DNA of 64,000 bases from Ruegeria sp. R13_0 (GTDB lineage: Bacteria; Pseudomonadota; Alphaproteobacteria; Rhodobacterales; Rhodobacteraceae): NCBI RefSeq assembly GCF_017743995.1, contig NZ_JAGHRB010000005.1, positions 62,001 through 126,000 of the forward strand. Reading direction: 5' to 3'. Shown here one piece after another: positions 26,019 through 34,491 of this stretch. The translations under genes and the position numbers were made by a program. The notes under the pieces were generated by a model. That model was not told where the DNA came from, made no database searches, and saw only the letters and a list, made by a program, of their open reading frames with translations. Each line of letters begins with the position of its first letter. Within the stretch, counting starts at the first letter, position 1.

Positions 26019-27722
26019 ATGCCATACCGCGCCCCAGTTTCTGACTATGAATTCCTGTTCCGCCATGTGGTGGGTCTCGATCAGATCACGGCCACCGAGA
26101 GATTCGCTGATGCGACCCCGGATGTAGTCAGCGCGATCCTTACGGAAGCGGGAAAGATGTGCGAAGAGGTTCTCGCCCCGCTGCAACGCCCCGGTGATCT
26201 GGAACCGGCGCAGTTGGAAAACGGCGTTGTTCGCACCTCACCCGGATACTCGGAAGGTTGGAAAGCCATCGCGGAAGGCGGCTGGATCGGGATGAGCGGC
26301 AGCCCTGACTATGGCGGCATGGGCCTGCCCATGGCCGTCACTTCGGCGGTCAATGAGATGATGAGCGCGGCCTGCCTGTCACTGCAGGTGGCCCCCTTGA
26401 TGTCGCAGGGTCAGATCGAAGCGCTTGAGGCGCATGCCAGTGACGAGCTCAAGGCGCTGTACCTACCCAAGCTGATGTCTGGCGCCTTTTCGGGCACGAT
26501 GAACCTGACCGAGCCGCAGGCCGGGTCAGATGTAGGTGCTTTGACGACACGGGCAGAACCCAATGGGGACGGCACTTATGCGGTCACCGGGCAGAAGATC
26601 TATATCTCCTGGGGCGACAACGATTTCTGCGAGAATATCTGCCATCTGGTTCTGGCCCGTCTGCCCGACGCAGTTCCGGGCACCAAGGGGATTTCGCTGT
26701 TTTTGGTGCCGAAATACCTGCCTGACGCACAGGGTAACCCCAGGGCGGCCAATGACCTGAGCGTAGTGTCGCTGGAACACAAGTTGGGCCTCCATGGCTC
26801 TCCGACCTGTGTGATGCAGTATGACGGGGCCACGGGTTGGCTGGTTGGGAAAGAGCATGGCGGTATGGCGGCAATGTTCACCATGATGAACAACGCACGT
26901 CTGGGTGTCGGTGGTGAGGGTGTCGGCGTCGCCGAGGGCGCGTATCAACATGCGCTGGCCTACGCGATGGAGCGGAAACAGGGCAAGACGCCCTCGGGCA
27001 CGATCATCGACCACGCGGATGTACGCCGGATGCTGACCGAAATGCGGGCGGATGTATTTGCGGCTCGGGCGATCATGCTGGCGAATGCCGCGGCGATTGA
27101 TATGGCGCACGCGACCGGAGATGCCGACTGGGCCGCGCGGGCAGCTCTGCTGACCCCGATTGGCAAGGCCTTTGGGACCCAGACCGGGATGCGCGTCGCC
27201 GAGACCGGTGTTCAGGTTCATGGCGGAATGGGCTTCGTCGAAGAAACAGGGGCAGCCCAGTACTACCGCGATGTCCGCGTGACCGCGATTTATGAGGGTA
27301 CCAACGGCATCCAAGCAATGGATTTGGTCGCCCGCAAGATGATGGACGGTGGAGACGCTGCTGCCAGCTTGCTCGATGAGATCGAAGATCACGCCGAACA
27401 GGCCCGCTCCAAGATGCCCGATCTTGCCGGTCCGGTGTGGGAGGCTACGGAATCCCTGCGCGAAGCGACCGAATGGATGGTGGCGCAGGACAATATGAAC
27501 GCGCGCTTTGCCGGTGCTGCCGCCTTTCTGCGCGCCTTTGCGCGGGTTTTGGGCGGGCACTACCATCTGGCCGCAGCGCTTGCCGATCCGGACGGCCCGC
27601 GGGCGCGACTGGCGCGCTACTACATCAACGCCTTGCTGCCCGAATATCTCGGTCTGCTGGCGCAGGCGCAGAACGGGGCAGATGACCTCTTTGCCCTCAG
27701 CGCTGAAGACCTGGGCGCGTGA
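26019..27722 (+). CDS. Acyl-CoA dehydrogenase, DmdC-like
   Basis: 567 aa. The N-terminal block MPYRAPVSDYEFLFRHVV and large size match the acyl-CoA dehydrogenase subgroup that includes 3-methylthiopropanoyl-CoA dehydrogenase (DmdC). FAD/substrate motifs are MNLTEPQAGSDVGALTTRAE, GQKIYISWGDND and VQVHGGMGFVEETG; the catalytic glutamate is in YEGTNGIQ. The C-terminal domain is the extended form. Roseobacters often carry several such paralogues, so the substrate could be methylthiopropanoyl-CoA or another short acyl-CoA. GGGAAG precedes the ATG at 26019. Followed directly by an MBL hydrolase. Confidence 0.88.
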   Translation: MPYRAPVSDYEFLFRHVVGLDQITATERFADATPDVVSAILTEAGKMCEEVLAPLQRPGDLEPAQLENGVVRTSPGYSEGWKAIAEGGWIGMSGSPDYGGMGLPMAVTSAVNEMMSAACLSLQVAPLMSQGQIEALEAHASDELKALYLPKLMSGAFSGTMNLTEPQAGSDVGALTTRAEPNGDGTYAVTGQKIYISWGDNDFCENICHLVLARLPDAVPGTKGISLFLVPKYLPDAQGNPRAANDLSVVSLEHKLGLHGSPTCVMQYDGATGWLVGKEHGGMAAMFTMMNNARLGVGGEGVGVAEGAYQHALAYAMERKQGKTPSGTIIDHADVRRMLTEMRADVFAARAIMLANAAAIDMAHATGDADWAARAALLTPIGKAFGTQTGMRVAETGVQVHGGMGFVEETGAAQYYRDVRVTAIYEGTNGIQAMDLVARKMMDGGDAAASLLDEIEDHAEQARSKMPDLAGPVWEATESLREATEWMVAQDNMNARFAGAAAFLRAFARVLGGHYHLAAALADPDGPRARLARYYINALLPEYLGLLAQAQNGADDLFALSAEDLGA

Positions 27723-28768
27723 TGGACGGCGTGGAGCCATCGGGCATCCGATATCCGTGGCCTGAGCCGCCCGCCCCTGGCGAAGCCATCGAGATAGCCG
27801 AGGGCGTGTTGTGGATGCGCCTACCCCTGCCGATGGCGCTGGACCATGTGAATATCTATGCGCTGGACGACGGCGACGGGTGGACGGTGATTGATACCGG
27901 GATGTCCTCGAACAAGACCCGCCGCATCTGGGCTGAGCTGATGTCCGGGCCTCTGGCCGGAAAACCCATTCGTCGCGCTGTCGTCACCCATCACCATCCC
28001 GACCACGTGGGCAATGCCGGTTGGTTTCAGGCCGAACATGGGGTCGAGCTGGTCACCAGCCGCACCGCTTGGCTGTTTTCGCGGATGCTGACGCTGGACG
28101 TGCAGGAAAACTGGCCGCAGGAGACGCTGGATTTCTACCAAAGCGCCGGGATGGACCCTGCGTTTCTGGAAAAGCGCAAGGCCGATCGTCCCTTCAACTT
28201 TGCCGATACGGTTTATCCTATGCCGCTCGGCTTCACACGGATCAAACAGGGCGACGTGATCCGCATCGGTGGGCGCGACTGGGACGTGCATATGGGCAAC
28301 GGCCACGCGCCCGAACATGTAACTCTCTGGAGCCGTGACGATCATCTGGTGCTAAGTGGCGATCAGATCCTCAGCTCGATCAGCCCCAATCTGGGCGTCT
28401 ATGCGACCGAACCTATGGCCGATCCGGTCTCGGACTGGATTGAGGCCTGCGAGCGGCTGCAAAAACTGGCCCGCCCGGATCATCTGGTTCTGGGTGGCCA
28501 CAAGCTGCCTTTCACCGGGTTGCCGCTGCGTATGCGTCAGCTGATCGAGAATCACCACGGCGCGCTTGAGCGTCTGCTGGCTTATCTCGACCAACCCAAA
28601 GCCGCCGCCGAGTGTTTTGCCCCGCTCTTCAAGCGCACCATTCGCGAAGGCGAATACGGGTTGGCGCTGGTTGAAGCGGTTGCACATATGAACCATCTTC
28701 ATCACAGTGGAGCCGTGACCCGGACGCGACGCGCGGACGGGGCGTGGGTGTTTCAGCGCAAAGGGTGA
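27722..28768 (+). CDS. MBL-fold metallo-hydrolase
   Basis: 348 aa. Metallo-beta-lactamase motifs are VIDTGMS, THHHPDHVGNA (zinc site), NGHAPEH and LSGDQIL, with a C-terminal helical region GHKLPF typical of the LACTB2/glyoxalase-II-like subgroup. Start taken as the ATG sharing one base with the dehydrogenase stop; a GTG one codon earlier is also possible. Being tied to an acyl-CoA dehydrogenase suggests thioester or thiol-ester hydrolysis, which is inference. Confidence 0.9.
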   Translation: MDGVEPSGIRYPWPEPPAPGEAIEIAEGVLWMRLPLPMALDHVNIYALDDGDGWTVIDTGMSSNKTRRIWAELMSGPLAGKPIRRAVVTHHHPDHVGNAGWFQAEHGVELVTSRTAWLFSRMLTLDVQENWPQETLDFYQSAGMDPAFLEKRKADRPFNFADTVYPMPLGFTRIKQGDVIRIGGRDWDVHMGNGHAPEHVTLWSRDDHLVLSGDQILSSISPNLGVYATEPMADPVSDWIEACERLQKLARPDHLVLGGHKLPFTGLPLRMRQLIENHHGALERLLAYLDQPKAAAECFAPLFKRTIREGEYGLALVEAVAHMNHLHHSGAVTRTRRADGAWVFQRKG

Positions 28769-28771
28769 TGA

Positions 28772-29224
28772 ATGCAAGACACGATCGAAACCTCGGCTGA
28801 GGCCGCCGAAGCGGATGCCCTGCCGCGGTGCTATGAGGTTCACGCGGATTCCGAGGCCGAGTCCGGCGCTCAACCCCTGCCGGGGCAGCTAAAAAAACCG
28901 GTTGAAACCAAGAGCGCCGCGCAATGGGCGTATGAGCGTCTAATCCTTTATATCCAGAACTTCGAGAAAACACTCGATGGCGATCACGAGGTCGCAATGG
29001 GTTTCACCGGAGGTGACGCGGGTGTGATGCGGATTCAGGGGATGGGCTATTTCGACCCCGATATCATCACGTTTTTCGGCTCGGATGGAACAGGCGCGCG
29101 CACGCAGCTGGTGCAGCATGTCAGCCAGCTGAACGTGATGCTGCGCGCCTTGCCCAAATCGGTCGAGGACAAGCCCGCTAATCGCATCGGGTTCCGTTTG
29201 GCGGCCGATCTCGAAGACAGCTGA
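28772..29224 (+). CDS. DUF6173-like conserved hypothetical protein
   Basis: 150 aa. A disordered acidic N-terminus of about 45 residues precedes a compact domain with SAAQWAYERLILYIQNFEK, VAMGFTGGDAGVMRIQGMGY and DPDIITFFGSDGTG. I associate this with DUF6173 from memory of the family pattern. No membrane segment. It lies 3 bp after the MBL gene and closes the acyl-CoA dehydrogenase operon; a strong hairpin follows at 29243-29275. Confidence 0.75.
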   Translation: MQDTIETSAEAAEADALPRCYEVHADSEAESGAQPLPGQLKKPVETKSAAQWAYERLILYIQNFEKTLDGDHEVAMGFTGGDAGVMRIQGMGYFDPDIITFFGSDGTGARTQLVQHVSQLNVMLRALPKSVEDKPANRIGFRLAADLEDS

Positions 29225-29242
29225 CTTGCAATTCATGCCTGC

Positions 29243-29275
29243 ACACCCTTGAATGCATGCATCATTCAAGGGTGT
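29243..29275 (+). promoter_or_regulatory. 13-bp perfect hairpin overlapping the GDPD ribosome-binding site
   Basis: ACACCCTTGAATG (29243-29255) pairs exactly with CATTCAAGGGTGT (29263-29275) around a 7-nt loop. The right arm contains AAGGG, the likely Shine-Dalgarno for the ATG at 29280. It could end the upstream message or mask translation of the downstream gene. Confidence 0.6.
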
Positions 29276-29279
29276 TCGC

Positions 29280-31118
29280 ATGTCCATTTTCTCAACCGTT
29301 ACAAACGCCTATTCCGGCGCCTGGGCAAGACGCAGGGTCTTTGTGCCCATCTATCTGGCGGTGCGGCTGCTGGTGATCGCGCTGGTCGCGCCCGGTGTCG
29401 CTCTGGCGGTCAATCTGGCGGTCTCGCTGTCCGATCAAACTGCGCTGACGGATCAGGATATCGCGGCCTTCATCCTCTCGCCCGCCGGGTTCATTGCGGC
29501 CATCGTGGTGCTGAGTCTGTTTCTGTTGGCCGAGGTGTTTGTCTTCGCGGTCATGGCAGCCTCTTTGAGGATGGGCGAGGCCGATCCGTGGCGCGCGGGC
29601 AGTGCGGCGATCGGTCTGGTTCTGTCGCGCCTGCCGTCGCTTTTTGGCTTTGCGGCCCGGTTCATTCTGCGGGTTTTGCTGTTGGCGCTGCCATATCTCG
29701 CGGTCGCAGCGTTGATCGCATGGTGGACGCTGACCGAATACGACATCAACTACTACCTGACCTTCCACCCGCCTGCCTTTCTGGTGGCTGTGGCCCTGAT
29801 CGGCGCGGTGGCTCTGGCCATGGCATGGGTGCTGATCCGCAAGCTGTCGGGCTGGGCTCTGTCACTTCATCTGGTGCTGTTTGAAAATGTCCACCCAGCG
29901 CATGTGTTCAATATCAGTACGTCCCGGATGGAGGGCAAACGCGGGCGCTTGAAACTGGCCTTGGTTGCATGGCTGGCGATGCGCCTTGCGATTGCGGCGG
30001 CGATTGCATGGGTGGCCGGGCTTTTGTTTGCAGCGGTGCCGTTGCAAGGCAGCAGTAACCTGAAACTGGCGCTGACCTATAGCCTCGCGATTGCAGGGCT
30101 GTGGTCTCTGGCCGGGCTGGTTCTGGCGGCCTCTGCGCTGGGCGCATTGGCGGTTCTGCTGGATCGGTTCTTTGAACCTCAGACGGATGAGCCGCCCCAC
30201 CCCGCGCCGCGCCGCATTCAGGCCTCGCTGTTCACAGCGGTCGGGCTGGCAGTGGTTGCCCTTCTGGTGGGGGGCTGGTTCGGCCACACCCTGCTGGAAC
30301 GCGTACAGGCCGAAGATCATGCGGATGTTATCGGCCACCGGGGGGCTGCGGCGCTGCGGCCCGAAAACACCATGGCCTCGGTTCTTAAGGCAATCGAGGA
30401 TGGCGCGGATTGGGTTGAGATCGACGTACAAGAAACAGCCGATGGCGTTGTTGTCGTGGCCCATGACAGTGACTTCATGAAACTGGCCGGGGTCCCGACT
30501 AAGATCTGGGACGCCACGATGGAGGATGTGGAATCCATCGACATCGGCAGCTGGTTTAGTCCTGAATATGCCGACCAACGCACCCCAACCCTGCGTGAGG
30601 TGCTGGAGGCGACAAAAGGCAAATCCAAAGTCATTATCGAGCTGAAATACTACGGCCACGACGTTGATCTGGAAAACCGGGTCGCCGCTTTGGTCGAAGA
30701 ATTCGAGATGCAGGACGACATCGCCACCATGTCGCTGAAATATCCGGCCGTGCAAAAGATGAAGGCGCTGCGCCCGGATTGGCGCGCGGGTGTGCTGGCG
30801 GCGACGGCAATCGGTGATTTGTCGGGGCTGGAAGGCGATTTTGTTGCGGTGAGTGCAGCAACTGTGTCGCCGGGACTGATCCGCTCGGTCCACGCGACGG
30901 GCAAAGAGATCTATGTCTGGACGGTGAACGACCCGCTGCAGATGTCGGCAATGGCCTCGATGGGGGTGGACGGGCTGATCACGGACCGCCCGGCCATGGC
31001 GCGCGAAGTTCTGCGCGTCCGCGCCGAGATGGGCCCGGCGGAACGCGTGCTGCTTTGGCTTGCCACAACCTTTGGCATGACCGTCGATACCGAGGCGATG
31101 CGCGATGACAGCCCGTAA
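29280..31118 (+). CDS. Membrane glycerophosphodiester phosphodiesterase
   Basis: 612 aa. Residues 1 to about 330 are a membrane domain with roughly eight hydrophobic helices (GDPD membrane-domain family). The catalytic domain follows: VIGHRGAAALRPENTMAS with the active-site H-R and E-N, ADWVEIDVQETADG with metal E-x-D, and VVVAHDSDF with the second histidine; GLITDRPAMA ends the barrel. It cleaves glycerophosphodiesters to glycerol-3-phosphate and an alcohol, probably at the membrane face. Start at 29280 uses AAGGG. The end overlaps the phospholipase-like gene by 14 bp. Confidence 0.92.
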   Translation: MSIFSTVTNAYSGAWARRRVFVPIYLAVRLLVIALVAPGVALAVNLAVSLSDQTALTDQDIAAFILSPAGFIAAIVVLSLFLLAEVFVFAVMAASLRMGEADPWRAGSAAIGLVLSRLPSLFGFAARFILRVLLLALPYLAVAALIAWWTLTEYDINYYLTFHPPAFLVAVALIGAVALAMAWVLIRKLSGWALSLHLVLFENVHPAHVFNISTSRMEGKRGRLKLALVAWLAMRLAIAAAIAWVAGLLFAAVPLQGSSNLKLALTYSLAIAGLWSLAGLVLAASALGALAVLLDRFFEPQTDEPPHPAPRRIQASLFTAVGLAVVALLVGGWFGHTLLERVQAEDHADVIGHRGAAALRPENTMASVLKAIEDGADWVEIDVQETADGVVVVAHDSDFMKLAGVPTKIWDATMEDVESIDIGSWFSPEYADQRTPTLREVLEATKGKSKVIIELKYYGHDVDLENRVAALVEEFEMQDDIATMSLKYPAVQKMKALRPDWRAGVLAATAIGDLSGLEGDFVAVSAATVSPGLIRSVHATGKEIYVWTVNDPLQMSAMASMGVDGLITDRPAMAREVLRVRAEMGPAERVLLWLATTFGMTVDTEAMRDDSP

Positions 31119-31665
31119 ACTGGCGCTGGGTCTGTTCCTGCTGGCCAGCCCTGCCACGGCTCAAGACCTGATGCGCACGGTCGAGATGCCCTCGCACCGT
31201 GCCCTGATCGCACAACGCGGCGATGCCGAGCTGATCCCGTTCGAAACTGACGGATGCTCGGGCGGGTTGTCGGCCAGTTGGCGCTGGGTGGCCGATACGT
31301 TCCCTCAGATCGGCGAATTGTATCAGGAACACCCGCCGTGGGAGTATTGCTGCGTGACCCATGACCGCGCCTATCACAACGCCGGTGACGCGCAGACGGC
31401 CGCAGAAAGCTATGACGCGCGCCTCGCCGCCGATCAGGCTTTGCAGCTCTGCGTCGAAACCCATGGCGAGACCCATGCGCAGGCCTATGCGGAACGCTAT
31501 GACATGACGCCCGAGCAGATCCGCTCGGTCCATTCGCTGACCTCGGACGCCCTCTACGGCGCGGTCCGATTCGGCGGCGGCCCCTGCAGCGGACTGCCGT
31601 GGCGCTGGGGATTTGGCTATCCGGGGTGTTTTGTGTTGGGTGACAGGGCCCCTGCGCTGGAATGA
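31105..31665 (+). CDS. Secreted phospholipase A2-like protein
   Basis: 186 aa. Signal peptide of about 20 residues ends ASPATAQ. The mature protein has FETDGCSGG and WEYCCVTHDRAYHNAGDA; the CC-xx-HD-xx-Y pattern equals the phospholipase A2 active-site signature, with further cysteines near the C-terminus (LCVET, GPCSG, PGCFV) likely in disulfides. The classic C after HD-x is alanine here. Overlap with a glycerophosphodiesterase gene supports lipid degradation or remodelling. Assignment to the fold is by motif only. Confidence 0.65.
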   Translation: MTARKLALGLFLLASPATAQDLMRTVEMPSHRALIAQRGDAELIPFETDGCSGGLSASWRWVADTFPQIGELYQEHPPWEYCCVTHDRAYHNAGDAQTAAESYDARLAADQALQLCVETHGETHAQAYAERYDMTPEQIRSVHSLTSDALYGAVRFGGGPCSGLPWRWGFGYPGCFVLGDRAPALE

Positions 31666-31732
31666 CGTGGTGACAGGCCCGAAATTTTCGATTATCCAGC
31701 GGATAAACACGCGAATTGGGAATCTGAGACTC

Positions 31733-31867
31733 ATGGCTGAACACAAGCACGGCGAAATGGACATCACCGTTCAAACCAAAACCTTTGAGGGCTTCATCAA
31801 GGCCACTGTCTGGTGCTGCGTCGCCATCGGCGTGCTGGCCTTCCTGCTGGCGCTTTACGCGTCCTAA
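31733..31867 (+). CDS. aa3-type cytochrome c oxidase subunit IV
   Basis: 44 aa, MAEHKHGEMDITVQTKTFEG followed by a single membrane helix (VWCCVAIGVLAFLLALYA). This is the small bacterial subunit IV family found in Paracoccus and Rhodobacter aa3 oxidases, where it is a non-catalytic inner-membrane subunit. It stands alone here, far from the catalytic cox genes, as is usual in Rhodobacteraceae. Confidence 0.9.
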   Translation: MAEHKHGEMDITVQTKTFEGFIKATVWCCVAIGVLAFLLALYAS

Positions 31868-31884
31868 GTCTTTCGGGGTCGACC

Positions 31885-32517
31885 GTGTTCAGAATTTTGA
31901 TCGCCTGCCTGCTGGCGGCAACAGTGGCTGGCTGCGCGGTGTCAAAACGCCCTCAGGCAGATCAGGCTGAGATCGTGTCGCGGTCTTACCGTGATCCGGG
32001 GCCGTCGACCCTGACGCTCTATACGATGATCAACACGCGCTCCGGTTCGGGGGCGCATACCTCGTTGATGATCAACGGCAGTGAGCGGGTGATTTTTGAC
32101 CCCGCAGGCTCGTTCCAGGCGGATATCGTTCCGTCGCGGGATGATGTTCTTTATGGCATCACTCCAGCGGTTGAGCGCGCCTATCGCAGTTCTCACGCGC
32201 GCGAGACGCATTATGCCCGCATCCAGACCATTCAGGTGACGCCGCAACAGGCCGAGATCGCGCTGCAATTGGCCAAGCAGACCGGCCCTGTCGCAGGGTC
32301 TTTTTGCGCCAATTCGACCGCGCGGCTGTTGCAGCAGGTGCCCGGATTCGAGCAGATCGACGTGACCTTCTTTCCGATCAACCTGTCGGAACAGTTTGCC
32401 GAGCTACCCGGCGTTGTCACCGAAGAGTATCGTGAGAATGACGATGCCGATCTGCAAAAAGGTCTGGCAGCCAATAACGCCGCTCTGAACCAACTGGACG
32501 CGGCTTCAAGCCAGTAA
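31885..32517 (+). CDS. Lipoprotein, possible permuted NlpC/P60-like fold
   Basis: 210 aa, GTG start with GGGG upstream. Signal peptide with lipobox TVAGC (Cys at residue 17). The body has SGAHTSLMINGSERVIFDPAG and, further on, GSFCANSTARLLQQVPG. A histidine-containing strand before a cysteine-containing helix is the order of circularly permuted papain-like (YiiX/LRAT-like) hydrolases. That reading is inference; no family is certain. Outer-membrane or periplasmic lipoprotein. Its 3' end overlaps the azlD stop on the other strand by 12 bp. Confidence 0.7.
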   Translation: MFRILIACLLAATVAGCAVSKRPQADQAEIVSRSYRDPGPSTLTLYTMINTRSGSGAHTSLMINGSERVIFDPAGSFQADIVPSRDDVLYGITPAVERAYRSSHARETHYARIQTIQVTPQQAEIALQLAKQTGPVAGSFCANSTARLLQQVPGFEQIDVTFFPINLSEQFAELPGVVTEEYRENDDADLQKGLAANNAALNQLDAASSQ

Positions 32518-32838
32518 ATATAGCAGACCATAAAGTGTGGCCGCGCCTGAAAAGATCGCGGCCAGCACGTTTTTGGTGAACACTCCAACAGACAGCGTCA
32601 CTGCCGCAGCCGCCATTCGGGCCGCATCGGGTTGGCCCTCGGTCGCGGAAGGCCACACGACCAGCGGCGCGATCAGCGCGGGCAGGATCGCCACGGCGGT
32701 GTAGCGCAGGTGGCGCAGCAGCCAGGGTGGCATCGGGCGGTCTCCGACAAAGCCGATGAACACAAAGCGCAGGGCAAAGCTGCCGATGGCCAGGCCGATA
32801 ATGACGGTCCACATGGTGGTGGGGTCGATCTGCGTCAT
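32506..32838 (-). CDS. azlD: AzlD-family branched-chain amino-acid exporter subunit
   Basis: 110 aa with about four hydrophobic helices (WTVIIGLAIGSFALRFVFIG; RYTAVAILPALIAPLVV). The small subunit of AzlCD-type exporters, encoded right after AzlC with ATGA overlap. Confidence 0.9.
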   Translation of the reverse strand: MTQIDPTTMWTVIIGLAIGSFALRFVFIGFVGDRPMPPWLLRHLRYTAVAILPALIAPLVVWPSATEGQPDAARMAAAAVTLSVGVFTKNVLAAIFSGAATLYGLLYLLA

Positions 32839-33551
32839 GCGTGCGCCTTTCTACGAACCAAGATCACCTCGGCCTGAGCACCTGCGATCATGCCTGCGGT
32901 TCCGGCGATCAACAGGCCCAGATTGAACGGTACGCTCACGGCCAGCAGTGACACGACCAACGCCACAAGGGCCGCAATGACATGGGGCAGCGTCCGCATC
33001 ATCGGCCCCAGCATGGCCAGAAAGGTAATCGGCAGGGCGAAATCCAAAGCCCAGCTTTCAGGAATCCGGGTACCCAAAACCGCGCCCAGATAGGTCGCCA
33101 GAATCCAGCACGGCGTGATCGGCGTGACCGAACCGATGAAATAAGCCATGCGCTGCGGCACGGTCATCTTTGGCTCTTTCTCAAACTGAACGATCGAACA
33201 GGCATAAGATTGGTCAACCGTCAGATAGGCGGCGCAGGCCCGCTGCCACATTGGGGCAGCCCCCAGAAACGGCGTCAGTGAGGCTGAATACATCGCCACT
33301 CTCAAATTCACCGCAAGGGCCGAGGCCAGCACAATGGCCGTCGGCGCGTTCTCCTGCAGCAATTGCAGGGCGGTGAATTGCGCTGCTCCGGCGAAAACCG
33401 TGGCCGAGAATGCGACGACCTGAACGATACCCAGCCCGGCCTCGGTGGCGAAAACCCCGAACAGGGTGCCAAATGGAATCGCGACAAAAATGAAGGGTGT
33501 CCCGTCGCGAAACCCTTTCCAGAAGTATGACTTGGATGTGGCGTCTGCCAT
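32835..33551 (-). CDS. azlC: AzlC-family branched-chain amino-acid exporter
   Basis: 238 aa, six or more membrane helices. Signature GTLFGVFATEAGLG, FAGAAQFTALQLL and VNLRVAMYSASL, which match AzlC. Together with AzlD exports branched-chain amino acids or analogues. The start codon lies only 58 bp from, and possibly overlaps, the fdhD start on the opposite strand. Confidence 0.92.
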   Translation of the reverse strand: MADATSKSYFWKGFRDGTPFIFVAIPFGTLFGVFATEAGLGIVQVVAFSATVFAGAAQFTALQLLQENAPTAIVLASALAVNLRVAMYSASLTPFLGAAPMWQRACAAYLTVDQSYACSIVQFEKEPKMTVPQRMAYFIGSVTPITPCWILATYLGAVLGTRIPESWALDFALPITFLAMLGPMMRTLPHVIAALVALVVSLLAVSVPFNLGLLIAGTAGMIAGAQAEVILVRRKAHA

Positions 33552-33609
33552 GGCTAAATCCTATGGTATTCGCAGCAGCAGTAGCGGTCTTGGGAAGGGG
33601 TTGCAATTG

Positions 33610-34491
33610 GTGACAGAACTGGATGTCTCGGACTATATCATCGCCCCCGATCCCGGCGCGGCCCGTTTGACGCGTGCGGTTGAAGGCGTGGACCAGAATG
33701 GCGAAGTCAGCCAGATTTCGGTGGTCGAGGAACGCCCGCTGACGATTTTCCTCAATTCCCAGGAAATCGTGACCGCAATGACCATTGGCGACTATCCCGA
33801 GTATCTGGCGCTGGGTTTCCTGCGCAATCAGGGGATGTTGCTGGCTGATGATGAAATCACACGGGTCGACTATGATGATGACCTCGAAACCGTGGTTGTG
33901 CGGACGGCCCGCGAAACCTCCTATGAGGACAAGCTGAAGAAAAAGACCCGCACCAGTGGCTGTGCCGTGGGCACGGTCTTTGGAGACATGATGGAGGGGT
34001 TGGAGGACGTGCGCCTGCCGCAAGTGTCGGTCCGGACCTCGTGGCTCTACGATCTGGCTGCCAAGATCAATCGTACGCCTTCTTTGTACCTTGAGGCCGG
34101 TGCGATCCATGGCACGGTTCTCTGCCGTGAAAACCGGCCGCTTGTATATATGGAGGATGTGGGTCGCCACAACGCCGTCGACAAAATCGCCGGCTGGATG
34201 CTGTCCGAGAACGAGACGGCGGAGGACAAGATCCTCTACACTACCGGGCGTTTGACCTCTGAAATGGTGATCAAAACGGCGATGATGGGTATTCCGGTTC
34301 TGGCGTCCCGGTCCGGTTTCACCGCCTGGGGCGTCGAGATCGCCCGCGAGGTCGGCCTGACCCTGATCGGTCGCATGCGCGGGCAGCGCTTTGTCTGCCT
34401 GTCCGGCGAGGATCGCCTGCTGCGCGACGTGGACCCGGCAAGTGTGGCCGCCGAGGACAAGAAACACCGCCGGAAAAGTGCCAATGGCTGA
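33610..34491 (+). CDS. fdhD: Formate dehydrogenase accessory sulfurtransferase FdhD
   Basis: 293 aa from GTG at 33610, with GGAAGGGG about 9 nt upstream. An ATG at 33550 would add 20 residues and share bases with the azlC start. Core motifs are VVEERPLTIFLN, GDYPEYLALGFLRNQG, MEDVGRHNAVDKIAGW and YTTGRLTSEMV. FdhD hands sulfur from IscS to the molybdenum of formate dehydrogenase. The C-x-x-C loop is SGCAVGT here, so the second cysteine is replaced by glycine and only the first remains. Confidence 0.93.
   Translation: MTELDVSDYIIAPDPGAARLTRAVEGVDQNGEVSQISVVEERPLTIFLNSQEIVTAMTIGDYPEYLALGFLRNQGMLLADDEITRVDYDDDLETVVVRTARETSYEDKLKKKTRTSGCAVGTVFGDMMEGLEDVRLPQVSVRTSWLYDLAAKINRTPSLYLEAGAIHGTVLCRENRPLVYMEDVGRHNAVDKIAGWMLSENETAEDKILYTTGRLTSEMVIKTAMMGIPVLASRSGFTAWGVEIAREVGLTLIGRMRGQRFVCLSGEDRLLRDVDPASVAAEDKKHRRKSANG

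Noticed and set aside
26526..27740. Antisense 404-codon frame across the acyl-CoA dehydrogenase
   Set aside because: The plus-strand gene is a complete, motif-supported enzyme; the antisense product has no domain.
29862..31157. Antisense 431-codon frame across the GDPD gene
   Set aside because: Same reason; the composition is typical of a shadow frame.
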